From: Rhodoferax sp. U11-2br
GTDB lineage: Bacteria > Pseudomonadota > Gammaproteobacteria > Burkholderiales > Burkholderiaceae_C
Reading direction: 5' to 3'
Length of the DNA: 64,000 nt
Assembly (NCBI RefSeq): GCF_018619435.1
Contig: NZ_JAHFZF010000012.1
Coordinates: forward strand, 50,332 to 114,331
In this document: positions 43,034 through 52,015 of the stretch, piece by piece
How positions within the stretch are numbered: position 1 is the stretch's first letter
Layout: every line of letters begins with the position of its first letter
Made by a program: the position numbers and the translations under genes
Notes under the pieces: generated by a model
The model's database searches: none
Seen by the model: only the letters and a program-made list of their open reading frames with translations
What the model was told of the DNA's origin: nothing

Positions 43034-43999
43034 ATGTTACGTTTGCGTCAATTGAAAATGTTCAAATTTGAATTCGCGTGCTTCGTCACTTTGACTTGCC
43101 TAATGCTTCCCGCCCACGCTTTCAAGGGTGGCATTGAGTCCCTCAGCGGAACATGGCTCGTTGAGGCAGAAAACCATGACTGGGCTATTGAACGCGGTTT
43201 AATAACTGCCGAATATCCGGTTCTTGTCGTAGATGCTGATGGAAAGTTTCGTGCCTATCGGTTTGGCGTGGACTGCGAAGAGGACCCAATCGCTAGAGGC
43301 AATTTGGATGAAAGAGCAAAACGAATCCATTGCGAGAACTCGACAACTGCGAACAAATCAGACCAAATGGGCGGTCACGCCGTTCTCGTCACTGAGGGCG
43401 ATCTTCATCAAGTGACGCCGGGGAGTTGGCAATTTCTGCCTTCGCCCAAAGGTCGCGCATTGCTTGATGACGCCGCAAATTCAAAGCCGTTGCGTGCTGG
43501 TTCGCTCTTTCGAGGCTCGCCAACTCAACTCGCAATTTTTATGCAGATGATGGCGGACCCGGTTGAAATTGTGCGAGATGGTCGACATTTACATTTTTCG
43601 CTAGCGGGTGGCAAATGGCGTGCAGTTTTTAAGCAATATCCGCGCGATGTGTTAGTGGATGCCGGGGTTGCCAACTACATAATCGGCCTTCCATACGGTC
43701 AGTATTTTCGATGTACTCTGCGAGTATTCGATGATGACAACTTGAATTCAGCTTTGATAGCGGAGTTGTTGAAATTACGTCGCTTGGTGCGGTCGATCAA
43801 TGATATGGCTCAAGATCAAATATTTGCGTGGGGCGAAGCCAGTAAAGGCAACAAGGATGCCCTGTCCCAATGGGAGGCGAAGAACCGCAAAAATTACGAT
43901 ATGGAATATGCTGAACTTTCGCAAACACCAGCAATGAATGCTGCGGCCAACAGGAACATCGGTGCGTACCTTGGCTGCCCGAAGCGCGATGGGATGTAG
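43034..43999 (+). CDS. hypothetical exported protein, AT-richer than its surroundings
   Basis: I do not recognise this protein of 321 residues. A signal peptide is seen if translation starts at the second Met (43058): MFKFEFACFVTLTCLMLPAHA, cleaved before FKGG. The first Met at 43034 would add eight residues. The mature part starts with a lipocalin-like phrase (GGIESLSGTWLVEAENHDW), but I would not assign a fold from that. The C-terminal third is helical and charged. Codon use is visibly AT-richer than neighbouring genes, which, together with flanking repeats, suggests acquisition by transfer. Likely periplasmic. Confidence 0.6.
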   Translation: MLRLRQLKMFKFEFACFVTLTCLMLPAHAFKGGIESLSGTWLVEAENHDWAIERGLITAEYPVLVVDADGKFRAYRFGVDCEEDPIARGNLDERAKRIHCENSTTANKSDQMGGHAVLVTEGDLHQVTPGSWQFLPSPKGRALLDDAANSKPLRAGSLFRGSPTQLAIFMQMMADPVEIVRDGRHLHFSLAGGKWRAVFKQYPRDVLVDAGVANYIIGLPYGQYFRCTLRVFDDDNLNSALIAELLKLRRLVRSINDMAQDQIFAWGEASKGNKDALSQWEAKNRKNYDMEYAELSQTPAMNAAANRNIGAYLGCPKRDGM

Positions 44000-44203
44000 T
44001 ACGCGCCTGCCACAATGATAGTTTTTGAGGGGCCCCATGTGTCCGGCATATAGGAAGCAGTTTGAATGCTACGACTAACGCTTTCAGTCTATTGCGGGTA
44101 CTCAGAGTCGCTAGATTGAACGGCAGGTATGTGGCAGGCAGATCAGCAAACTGTAGACCCGCTATCAGCCTTAACCTGCCTGCCGTCAAAACTTCTTAAA
44201 ACC

Positions 44204-44392
44204 GTTGAAGGCGGGTGGTGGGATTACCGGGCGCAGAACCCATTCGCGTGATGAGACAGGCGGCGCACCATCCTCAGCAGCAACACCCCAGCCAGAGGCC
44301 GACCCAAGTCGTCTCCCGCGAGGGGGCCGGAGAACGGTAACCCCGCCGCCCGACTGGCGCCACGCGAACCAGCGGCTCAAAAGAACACCATT
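44204..44392. repeat. long dispersed repeat, copy A
   Basis: GTTGAAGGCGGGTGGTGGG begins a roughly 190-bp element that is nearly repeated at 59531-59695: shared blocks include GGGCGCAGAACCCATTCGCG, AACACCCCAGC and GTCTCCCGCGAGGGGGCCGG. Short open frames inside it are not thought to be genes. The wider gap 44000-44648 otherwise holds only the palindromic repeat that follows. Confidence 0.8.
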
Positions 44393-44394
44393 AA

Positions 44395-44444
44395 CTATAG
44401 CTGCCCGCCCTTATTCCACAAGGGCAAAAGGCCGATTTGATATC
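44395..44444. repeat. palindromic repeat copy next to dispersed repeat A
   Basis: CTATAGCTGCCCGCCCTTAT continues to TCCACAAGGGCAAAAGGCCG. It begins two bases after the long dispersed element. Confidence 0.75.
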
Positions 44445-44648
44445 CAGAAGCAAGCCTTTTGAACTCGGCGGCTATAGTGCAGACAGCCAATACGCTTGCG
44501 GCGCTGGGCAAGCAGCCCAACAGAACGCAAGACGGGAGTAGCCACTTTTTTGTTGTGAACAACAACACACTTCATTAAACCGGCTGCTTGCTTGCCCCGC
44601 ACATCTGCGGGACACATCCAAGTTCGGCCTTGTAGCCTGGAGCCCGAA

Positions 44649-45017
44649 ATGTCAAACCTCAAAATCACTGAAATCAAAGCGTTCGTTCCATCCAAGGATT
44701 TTGAACTGTCCAAACAGTTTTACAAGGATCTTGGATTCACGATGGCCTCTGAAGGTGGCGGCATCGCCTACTTTCATTTTGGCCAGGTCAGTTTCCTGCT
44801 CCAGGATTTCTGCGCGGAGTCGTTTGCCGAGAACTTCATGATGCACATCCTGGTCGAGGATGTGAACTCGTGGTGGGAGCAGGTCCAACAAAGTGGCGTG
44901 CTTGAGAAGTACGGGGTCCGTGTGACAGCGTTGGAAAATCAGCTGTGGGGCATGCGCGACTTCTGTCTCTACGATCCATCGGGTGTTCTGTGGCGCATTG
45001 GCCAGAACATCGAATGA
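44649..45017 (+). CDS. VOC-superfamily protein (glyoxalase/bleomycin resistance-like)
   Basis: This 122-residue protein has the vicinal-oxygen-chelate fold: ITEIKAFVPSKDFELSKQFY, DLGFTMASEGGGIAYFHFGQ and the final block DFCLYDPSGVLWRIGQN are typical of the glyoxalase and bleomycin-binding family. A single beta-alpha-beta-beta-beta pair suggests a dimer. The start at 44649 follows GGAG. The function may be antibiotic sequestration or an unknown isomerase/dioxygenase activity; sequence alone does not decide. It precedes an acetyltransferase gene on the same strand, 118 bp away. Confidence 0.85.
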   Translation: MSNLKITEIKAFVPSKDFELSKQFYKDLGFTMASEGGGIAYFHFGQVSFLLQDFCAESFAENFMMHILVEDVNSWWEQVQQSGVLEKYGVRVTALENQLWGMRDFCLYDPSGVLWRIGQNIE

Positions 45018-45135
45018 ACACCAAGGGCAACCTATGCTGCCGACATCGACGCCGAAACCATCTTTCCAGCAGACCACCTTCGACGCCTGCTGAACTCCAT
45101 TCTTAGACCGCAGACAGACGAAGCAGGGGGCCAAC

Positions 45136-45642
45136 GTGATTCAAACACTCGAAACACCCAGGCTGCGCCTTGTGCCACCAAGCCAGGCTTGCGCGAAGGC
45201 CTACGAGTTGTTCTATACAGATGCCGAGGCTTCGCGAATGTACGGCGGTCCTATCACAGCCGCCGCAGCTTGGACGCGACTCTCATCCGACCTGGGTTCC
45301 TGGTACTTGCAAGGCTTCGGTGTCTGGGCAATGCAGGAAAAGTCGGATGGTGAGTTCCTAGGAACCTGCGGCTTCTGGCAAGGGAGAGACTGGCCACGAG
45401 AACTTACTTGGTGGCTCCTGCCGCAGTACAGAGGTCATGGCTTCGCCAAGGAGGCATCGTTGGCCGCGGTACATCACGCATACGAGGTTCTGGGCTGGTC
45501 AGCGGTTGAGACGTACATGAACGACCAGAACACCCAAGCCCGGGCGCTGGTACTGAGCCTGGGTGGCCAGAAAGCGAGACGGCAGGGCTTTCCCGACGGG
45601 AAGGAACGTGATGTGTTCATCATCCCCCGCACTGCGGTCTAA
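45136..45642 (+). CDS. GNAT N-acetyltransferase (RimJ/RimL-like)
   Basis: This 168-residue GNAT-family enzyme starts with the RimJ/L-type phrase METPRLRLV-like (ETPRLRLVPPS). The acetyl-CoA-binding loop is QYRGHGFAKEA at about residues 98-108, after ELTWWLLP. Members acetylate ribosomal proteins, small metabolites or antibiotics. The end SLGGQKARRQGFPDGKERDV fits the family. The neighbouring VOC gene gives the pair a resistance-cassette look, but no recombination site was found. Confidence 0.85.
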   Translation: MIQTLETPRLRLVPPSQACAKAYELFYTDAEASRMYGGPITAAAAWTRLSSDLGSWYLQGFGVWAMQEKSDGEFLGTCGFWQGRDWPRELTWWLLPQYRGHGFAKEASLAAVHHAYEVLGWSAVETYMNDQNTQARALVLSLGGQKARRQGFPDGKERDVFIIPRTAV

Positions 45643-45787
45643 CAGGTGAGGTCCTACGGCTAACCGCTTCAATTCGGACGCTGAACCTGCATGTCAAGCA
45701 GTTGCTGCGTCATGATGCGTTTGGCCGACTCCAACCTTCACCCACCTGGCGTAACACCCAACAACAGCTCAAACAACTTCAAGAACC

Positions 45788-45832
45788 ATAGCCTCCAGCC
45801 CTTGATTCAAAAGGGCTAGAAGCCAATTTGAC
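45788..45832. repeat. palindromic repeat copy
   Basis: ATAGCCTCCAGCCCTTGATT continues to CAAAAGGGCTAGAAGCCAAT. It lies between the convergent acetyltransferase and racemase-family genes and is one of the best-preserved copies. Confidence 0.88.
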
Positions 45833-45841
45833 GCCAAGACT

Positions 45842-46579
45842 TCAGCGCAAACCCAACTGCATCAGTTCGGGTGACAACGCCACCCAAGGCACATCAAACC
45901 CGGGGGTGGCCCGCTGCGGCGGCAAAGGTGAGTTGCGCAGTGCCCAGGTGGCGCCGGCAACCACGCTGTCCACAATCGGCACGTTCACAAACGGCTGAAT
46001 CTGCGCGGCCATGCCAGCCAACCCTGCGCCACCCAGGATCACGGTTTGCACACCGAGTTGGCGCACCGCATTCAGGCAAGCCTCTGTCAACAACTGACGC
46101 GCAGCCACCGGGTCGGCGGCCAGTTGCGCGCCGGTGGGTGCCACGGTGTGGATACCAGCCAGAGCCTGGGCGTGACCGAGCGACTGCGCCAGCCGTTGCA
46201 AAATCGGCGCCCAGCGCTCACCGCCGGTGACCACCGCAAACCGGCCATGGCGCGCGGCCTCGATGAACGCTGCCTCGGCCAGGCCAGTGACAGGCACCGG
46301 GCTGCTTTCGCGCAGGGCTTGTAAGCCGGGGTCACCAAAACAGCCAATCAGCACCGCGTCGGGCCGCCCTTCTGGCGCCGTCAGTGCAGCAGCCCAGGCG
46401 TCGAGTGCGGCATGGGCGGCCACTGCGTAGCTGGCCTCGTCCGAAATATAGGGCGCACCAAAACGTGCGGTGACCGAGCGCACCATCACATGGGAGCCGA
46501 CGGCGCTTTGCACATGCTGTTGCAGCAGCGTGGTGACGTTGGACGAGGTGTTGGGGTTGATGACGAGTAATTGCCGCAT
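45842..46579 (-). CDS. Asp/Glu/hydantoin racemase-family protein with one catalytic Cys missing
   Basis: This 245-residue protein is of the Asp/Glu/hydantoin racemase superfamily. The start LLVINPNTSSNVTTLL is diagnostic of the hydantoin/allantoin racemase branch. The first catalytic Cys80 is in VLIGCFGDPG. The second, normally LGCAGM, is Gly184 here (ILGGAGLAGM), so ordinary two-base racemisation should be lost. One-Cys relatives include arylmalonate decarboxylase (though that uses the other Cys). It is the last gene of an ABC uptake operon with a GntR regulator, 8 bp after it. The substrate may be a hydantoin or related amide. Confidence 0.82.
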   Translation of the reverse strand: MRQLLVINPNTSSNVTTLLQQHVQSAVGSHVMVRSVTARFGAPYISDEASYAVAAHAALDAWAAALTAPEGRPDAVLIGCFGDPGLQALRESSPVPVTGLAEAAFIEAARHGRFAVVTGGERWAPILQRLAQSLGHAQALAGIHTVAPTGAQLAADPVAARQLLTEACLNAVRQLGVQTVILGGAGLAGMAAQIQPFVNVPIVDSVVAGATWALRNSPLPPQRATPGFDVPWVALSPELMQLGLR

Positions 46580-46587
46580 AAAGGGAC

Positions 46588-47295
46588 TCAGGCCGGTGCG
46601 CCAAACAGCGCGTTGAGATCGGGCGGGGTGTCGTCTGCGGTGTTGAACTGCAGCTGAGCTTCAAGCCGGGCCAGGTGCTCGCGCATGCGTTTGGCGGCTT
46701 CCTTGGTGTCACGCAGGCGGATCGCATCCAGCAAGGCGCGGTGTTCGTTGCAGCCGCAAGAGGTGGCGTCCATACGCTCAAACTCGTGTGCCGGGCTGTA
46801 AGTCATGAGCACCAGCGAAGTACGCGATGTCAGCTCACGCAGGATGCGCGCCAGTGTGTCGTGTTTGGCGCCCTCGGCAATCAGTGAGTGGAATTCACCC
46901 GACAGGCGGATGGCGCGGCGCATGTCACCGGCTTGGCGGGCCGCTTCTTCGTCGTCAATACATTGTTTGAGCTGCGCCATGTCGGCATCGGTGGCCTGAG
47001 CGATAAAACGCTCCACCAAGGAAGGCTCAATCAGGCGGCGCACCTCAAACACCTCACGCGCTTCTTTTTCGGTGGGCTGGGCGATGGTGGCGCCCCGGTT
47101 GGGTGTGAGGGTGACCACCTGCTCGTTGGCCAGGCGCACCAGCACCGGGCGGATGCGTGTGCGCGACACGCCAAACGCGCTGGCCAGCTTGTCTTCGACC
47201 AGCTTGGTGCCGGGTGGCAGCTTGTGGTCCAGGATGGCGGAGATCACCCGCTCGTACATCTCGGCATCGGACAGCGGCGCGGCTAACTCACTCAT
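46588..47295 (-). CDS. GntR-family regulator with FCD domain
   Basis: This 235-residue FadR-subfamily regulator has an N-terminal winged helix (LPPGTKLVEDKLASAFGVSRTRIRPVLVRLANEQ, then LTPNRGATIAQP) and a helical FCD effector domain with metal-site histidines (FHSLIAEGAKHDTLARIL, EHRALLDAIRLRD). AAGGGTTGAG precedes the chosen ATG at 47295; the frame is open 11 codons further. It is placed between the permease gene (2 bp gap) and the racemase-family gene, and probably controls the operon through repeated ATTGYRTACA elements upstream of the ATPase gene. Confidence 0.88.
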   Translation of the reverse strand: MSELAAPLSDAEMYERVISAILDHKLPPGTKLVEDKLASAFGVSRTRIRPVLVRLANEQVVTLTPNRGATIAQPTEKEAREVFEVRRLIEPSLVERFIAQATDADMAQLKQCIDDEEAARQAGDMRRAIRLSGEFHSLIAEGAKHDTLARILRELTSRTSLVLMTYSPAHEFERMDATSCGCNEHRALLDAIRLRDTKEAAKRMREHLARLEAQLQFNTADDTPPDLNALFGAPA

Positions 47296-47297
47296 TC

Positions 47298-48182
<885 letters not shown>

Positions 48183-48223
48183 GGATAAACATCCTATTCA
48201 ATGTGCGGCCAGCGATACAAAGC

Positions 48224-48312
48224 GCGAAACACCGCGGAACCGGCTTTGCCGGGCCGCTGGTGTTGCCCCCTTGAGGGGGGAGGCGGCTACGCGAAGCGAG
48301 CAAGCAACGGGG
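48224..48312. repeat. GC-rich dispersed repeat between two permease genes
   Basis: GCGGAACCGGCTTTGCCGGG, then CGCTGGTGTTGCCCCCTTGA and GGCGGCTACGCGAAGCGAGC, contains several small inverted repeats (CCGGC...GCCGG, CCCCCTT...GGGGG). I associate this sequence with intergenic repeats of Comamonadaceae. It sits inside an operon. Confidence 0.7.
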
Positions 48313-48316
48313 GTGT

Positions 48317-49228
48317 TCATAATTCTTTTCGGATATCAACCAGCCGGGTCAGCGCCCAAATGATCATCAACACAATGCTCAGCAAAATCACCGCATTGGC
48401 TGCTGCCAGCGGGAACTGCAGGTAAGAGGTCTGCACCTGGATGATTTTGCCAATCGACGCGATCTGCTGGCCACCCATGACACCAATCGTCACAAAGTCG
48501 CCCATCACGATGGTGATGACAAAAATCGAGCCGATGATGATGCCGGTGCGGCACAGCGGCACGATCACATTCCACAGGGTTTGCCAGGCGCTAGCGCCGC
48601 TGTCGTTGGCGGCCTCGATCAGGCTGCGGTCGATGCGCATCATGCTGTTGAAAATCGGCACGATCATGAACATGGTGTAGAGGTGCACAAAGGCCAGCAC
48701 CACCGAAAAATCCGAGAACAGCAGCCACTCAATGGGCGTGTTGATCAGCCCGATGCCCTGCAGGCTCTGGTTCACCAGCCCGTTGCGCCCCAGCAGCGGC
48801 ACCCAGGAGATCATGCGAATCACATTGCTGGTCCAAAACGGGATGGTGCACAACACAAACAGCAGCGTCTGCACCCCGCTGGAGCGCACATAAAACGCCA
48901 GAAAGTAAGACACGGTGAAACCAATCACCAGCGTGATCAGCCAGACCAGAAAACTGAATTTGAAGGTGGACAGGTAGGTCTTGAAGGTGACACACATCTC
49001 GTCCATGTTGCTGCAGCCGTCAAACACCGACACATAGTTTTTGAAGGTGAAGGCCGGCAGCAACTCGTATTCATTGAAGTCCCAGAAGCTGACCATGCCA
49101 ATCAGCGCCAGCGGGATCAGGAAAAACAACACAAACACCAGGGAAAGCGGCATCGCCTGCCACCAAGCCGCAATGCTGCGACCGGGTGCCTGGGTGGAGG
49201 CTGGGAGGGTTGTGGTGGATGTGCTCAT
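48317..49228 (-). CDS. ABC transporter permease (PotB-like)
   Basis: This 303-residue permease partner of the PotC-like protein has six membrane segments after a short polar N-terminus. The EAA loop is EAANDSGASAWQTLWNVIVPL at about residues 202-222. A periplasmic loop between the first two helices contains CSNMDEMC, a possible disulfide pair. The ATP-binding and binding-protein genes lie upstream in the same direction, separated by 218 bp filled with repeats. Confidence 0.9.
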   Translation of the reverse strand: MSTSTTTLPASTQAPGRSIAAWWQAMPLSLVFVLFFLIPLALIGMVSFWDFNEYELLPAFTFKNYVSVFDGCSNMDEMCVTFKTYLSTFKFSFLVWLITLVIGFTVSYFLAFYVRSSGVQTLLFVLCTIPFWTSNVIRMISWVPLLGRNGLVNQSLQGIGLINTPIEWLLFSDFSVVLAFVHLYTMFMIVPIFNSMMRIDRSLIEAANDSGASAWQTLWNVIVPLCRTGIIIGSIFVITIVMGDFVTIGVMGGQQIASIGKIIQVQTSYLQFPLAAANAVILLSIVLMIIWALTRLVDIRKEL

Positions 49229-49248
49229 GGTGTGTGTTTCATGTCTTG

Positions 49249-49290
49249 CACCCTCGCCCCTTGGGGGAGAGGGATGGGGTGAGGGGTTTT
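49249..49290. repeat. GC-rich repeat arm (left of a pair)
   Basis: CCTCGCCCCTTGGGGGAGAG continues to GGATGGGGTGAGGGG. It is inverted relative to a similar sequence at 49399-49439, with a palindromic repeat between them. Confidence 0.65.
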
Positions 49291-49322
49291 GGCGCTCATC
49301 TGATCTAGCAGCTTTTATAAGA

Positions 49323-49372
49323 GAAATTGGCTTCTAGCCCTTTATCTACAAGGGGATATAGCTATCAAATCA
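49323..49372. repeat. palindromic repeat copy inside the ABC operon
   Basis: GAAATTGGCTTCTAGCCCTT continues to TATCTACAAGGGGATATAGC. It lies between the binding-protein gene and the downstream permease gene. Confidence 0.82.
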
Positions 49373-49398
49373 ATACCTAACCGATGGCAGCGCCGCCT

Positions 49399-49439
49399 GC
49401 CCTCACCCCTGTCCTCTCCCGCAGGCGGGAGAGGGAGCG
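49399..49439. repeat. GC-rich repeat arm (right of a pair)
   Basis: CCCTCACCCCTGTCCTCTCC then CGCAGGCGGGAGAGGGAGCG; the CTCTCCCG-CAGG-CGGGAGAG part is itself a hairpin that could shield the 3' end of the binding-protein message. Confidence 0.7.
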
Positions 49440-49446
49440 GTCAAGG

Positions 49447-50754
49447 TCAGGCCGCGACGAACTCATTCCATTTTTGAACCATGTAGTTGTTTTCATCCAT
49501 CACCGCGTTCCAGCAGGCGATGCCACCCATGCGGGCTTCGTAGCTGCCGCCGTCGCGCACGGCACCGGCCTTGGCCAACACGTCTCCATTGGGGCTCTTG
49601 ATGTCTTGGGTGGCGGCCTTGCCTTCCATCCAGTAGGCCCACTCGTAGGCTTCCATCTTGGACTTGGCGGTGTCGAGCACGGCGCTGTAATAACCTTGGC
49701 GGTTCAGGTAGGCACCGGCCCAGCCGTCGAGGAACCAGTTGATGAACTCATAAGCACCGTCGAGCTTGCGTCCAGACAGCGTGGCGGGCAGACCAAAACC
49801 GGCCGCCCAGGCGCGGTAACCTTCTTTCAAAGGCTGGAAGTTGCAGGCAATGCCCTTGGTGCGCACCGCAGTCACGGCGGGCGACCACATCGACTGGATC
49901 ACCACCTCACCAGAAGCCATCAAATTCACCGATTCGTTGAAGTCTTTCCACAGGCTGCGGAACTGGCCAGCTTTTTTGGCTTCAATCAGGGTCTTGATGG
50001 TCAGGTCAATTTCCTTCTTGGTCATGTTGCCCTTGTCGGGGTACTTGTAGATGCCCATGGCTTCGACCACCATGGCGGCGTCCATGATGCCGATGGACGG
50101 GATGTTCAGGATGGCGGCCTTGCCCTTGAATTCGGGGTTCAACAACTCGGCCCAGGAGTTGATCGGGCGCTTGATCAGGTCGGGGCGAATGCCCAGCGTG
50201 TCGGCGTTGTACACGGTGGGGATCAGGCTCATGAACTGGGTTGGTGTTTTGGAGAACACCTTGCTCTTTTCGCCCTCCAAATAAATCACCTTCTTGGGCG
50301 CGGTGCCCTGCTCACCCACAGCCTTGCCGGCCACGGTGCCGGTGGTGAACAGCGTGGTGATCTTGTCGGCATTCTTGATGCGTTTGACGTCAATGCCCTT
50401 CAAGTTGCCGGTGGGCACAATCTTCTTGAGCGAGAAGTATTCGGTGTCAATCAGGTCGAAGCTGTTGGGGGCGGTGACAGCACGTTTGGTCACGTCGTCG
50501 GTGGTCACGGCCACGTACTGGATCTTGATGCCGGTGTCTTTTTCAAACTTTTCACCAATGGCCTTGTCCTGGTTCACGGCGGTGCCCAGGTAACGCAGCA
50601 CGATCGGCTCGGCCGAATGCACAGCCGGGAACATGCCGGCGGCCAGAATGCCGGCCGTGCCTTTGAGCAGGCTGCGGCGTGGCACAGAAGCGTTCAACGC
50701 CCCGGTGGCAACACCGCTGGCGATGTCGGTGATGGTTTTGGTGATGTCAGTCAT
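49447..50754 (-). CDS. ABC transporter substrate-binding protein with TAT-type signal
   Basis: This 435-residue periplasmic receptor is of the spermidine/putrescine-type group. The signal peptide carries a twin-arginine motif (VPRRSLLKGTAG) followed by AAGMFPAVHSA, so export folded through Tat is likely. The mature domain shows IKIQYVAVTTDD, DLIDTEYFSLKK and LNPEFKGKAAILNIPSIG, the usual two-lobed pattern. The start at 50754 follows CAGGAG; the frame is open further upstream into a homopolymer tract. It should determine the ligand of the operon, which cannot be named, though the downstream racemase-family enzyme hints at an amide or hydantoin. Confidence 0.88.
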   Translation of the reverse strand: MTDITKTITDIASGVATGALNASVPRRSLLKGTAGILAAGMFPAVHSAEPIVLRYLGTAVNQDKAIGEKFEKDTGIKIQYVAVTTDDVTKRAVTAPNSFDLIDTEYFSLKKIVPTGNLKGIDVKRIKNADKITTLFTTGTVAGKAVGEQGTAPKKVIYLEGEKSKVFSKTPTQFMSLIPTVYNADTLGIRPDLIKRPINSWAELLNPEFKGKAAILNIPSIGIMDAAMVVEAMGIYKYPDKGNMTKKEIDLTIKTLIEAKKAGQFRSLWKDFNESVNLMASGEVVIQSMWSPAVTAVRTKGIACNFQPLKEGYRAWAAGFGLPATLSGRKLDGAYEFINWFLDGWAGAYLNRQGYYSAVLDTAKSKMEAYEWAYWMEGKAATQDIKSPNGDVLAKAGAVRDGGSYEARMGGIACWNAVMDENNYMVQKWNEFVAA

Positions 50755-50798
50755 GGCAAAAACTCCTGGAGGGCTGAAAAATCTTCTTGCGAAGTGGT

Positions 50799-50810
50799 GG
50801 GGGGGGGGGG
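50799..50810. repeat. 12-base G homopolymer
   Basis: Twelve G residues in a row lie between the ATPase and binding-protein genes, 45 bases upstream of the latter's start (C-tract on its strand). Such tracts are prone to slippage or sequencing error. Confidence 0.9.
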
Positions 50811-50827
50811 AGAAGAACGGTTGGGTG

Positions 50828-51883
50828 TTAATGGGCCAGCGCGTGGGCGGCATCGGGTGACCAGTGGAGCTGCACACTCTCACCCAGCTGGTACGGGCGC
50901 GCCGCAAAAGCAGCCTCAGGCACCATCACCGAGATCTCGGCGGTGGCACTGGCAGAGCGGTCCTCGCCGGGGTGTTGCAGACCCACCAGCACATAGGTGC
51001 CCTGGTATTCGATGTCGGTGATCACCGCACGCTGGTTGCCCGCGCCGTCGGCCAGGCCGGGTACATCGGCCGAGAGCTGCATGTGGTCGGTGCGCACACT
51101 GATCTTGCCCGTGGGCGTGGCCAGCACATTGTGGCCACCCATAAAACGCGCCACAAACTCACTCACCGGGCGGTTGTAGATCTCATGCGGGCTGCCCATT
51201 TGTTCGATCACACCGTGGTTCATCACCACCATGGTGTCGGCCAGGGCCATGGCCTCTTCCTGCGAGTGGGTGACGTGGATAAAGGTCAGGCCCAGCTCTT
51301 TTTGCCAGCGGCGCAACTCGGCACGCATCTGGATGCGCAAAAACGGGTCCAGTGCCGACAGCGGCTCGTCCAGCAACAACACACGCGGCTGGGTGATCAA
51401 TGCCCGTGCCAGCGCCACACGCTGCTGCTGGCCACCTGACAGCTCGCCCGGTTTGCGCGCACTCAGGTGGCCCATGGCGACACGTTCGAGCAAATCTGCG
51501 GCCTGTTTGTGGCGTGTGGCCTTGTCCACACCTTTCATCTTGAGGCTGAAGGCCACGTTGTCCAGCGCACTCAGGTGCGGGAACAGCGCAAAACTCTGGA
51601 ACATCATCGCGGTGCCCCGCGCGGCGGCGGGCAAATCGGTGATGTTGCGGTTTTCCAGCAGGATGTCACCCGCCGTCACCGACTCGTGCCCGGCAATCAT
51701 GCGCAGCGTGGTGCTTTTGCCGCAGCCCGAGGGCCCCAGCAAACAGCAGTAACTGCCGCTGGCGATGCGCAGGTTGATGCCATCCACAGCGGGTTTGGCA
51801 CCGGCGGCATAACTTTTGGTCAGCGCCACCAGTTCAACGGCGTCGCGGGGGGTCACAGGCGTTTTGGCGTTCATGCCAATCAC
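50828..51883 (-). CDS. ABC transporter ATP-binding protein (PotA-like)
   Basis: This 351-residue ATPase has Walker A GPSGCGKST (about residues 51-59), the Q-loop MMFQSFALFPHLS, the signature LSGGQQQRVALARAL, Walker B VLLLDEPLSALDP and the switch His in THSQEEAMALADT. A C-terminal TOBE-like regulatory domain spans residues 270-350. It is the first gene of the leftward operon and probably powers the two permeases below. In-frame ATGs at 51883 and 51874 are both possible starts. GntR-type operator candidates lie 20-55 bp upstream. Confidence 0.92.
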   Translation of the reverse strand: MIGMNAKTPVTPRDAVELVALTKSYAAGAKPAVDGINLRIASGSYCCLLGPSGCGKSTTLRMIAGHESVTAGDILLENRNITDLPAAARGTAMMFQSFALFPHLSALDNVAFSLKMKGVDKATRHKQAADLLERVAMGHLSARKPGELSGGQQQRVALARALITQPRVLLLDEPLSALDPFLRIQMRAELRRWQKELGLTFIHVTHSQEEAMALADTMVVMNHGVIEQMGSPHEIYNRPVSEFVARFMGGHNVLATPTGKISVRTDHMQLSADVPGLADGAGNQRAVITDIEYQGTYVLVGLQHPGEDRSASATAEISVMVPEAAFAARPYQLGESVQLHWSPDAAHALAH

Positions 51884-51904
51884 GTCAGCAAAAGCTATGC
51901 CAGG

Positions 51905-51937
51905 ATTGTGTACAGGCTAAATCACAGATTGCATACA
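51905..51937. promoter_or_regulatory. putative GntR (FCD) operator, two ATTGYRTACA repeats
   Basis: ATTGTGTACA at 51905-51914 and ATTGCATACA at 51928-51937 are spaced 23 bp start to start, just upstream of the ABC operon's first gene. The element resembles TTGTATACAA-type sites of FCD regulators; the operon encodes such a regulator. Confidence 0.6.
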
Positions 51938-52015
51938 AAATCGCACACGCTTGGTGCGCAATGCTGTCCCGCCCACCCAATTCCGGTGCGGGCGGCGGGA
52001 ATTGGGGCACGGGCT

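Noticed and set aside
44186..44380. Open frames within the dispersed repeat copies (also at 59300-59626 and 61976-62221, minus strand)
   Set aside because: They exist only because the element lacks stops in that frame; they have no ribosome sites and are not kept intact between copies.
44649..45642. VOC and GNAT genes as integron cassettes
   Set aside because: Gene types and spacing fit, but I could find no attC pair or integrase.
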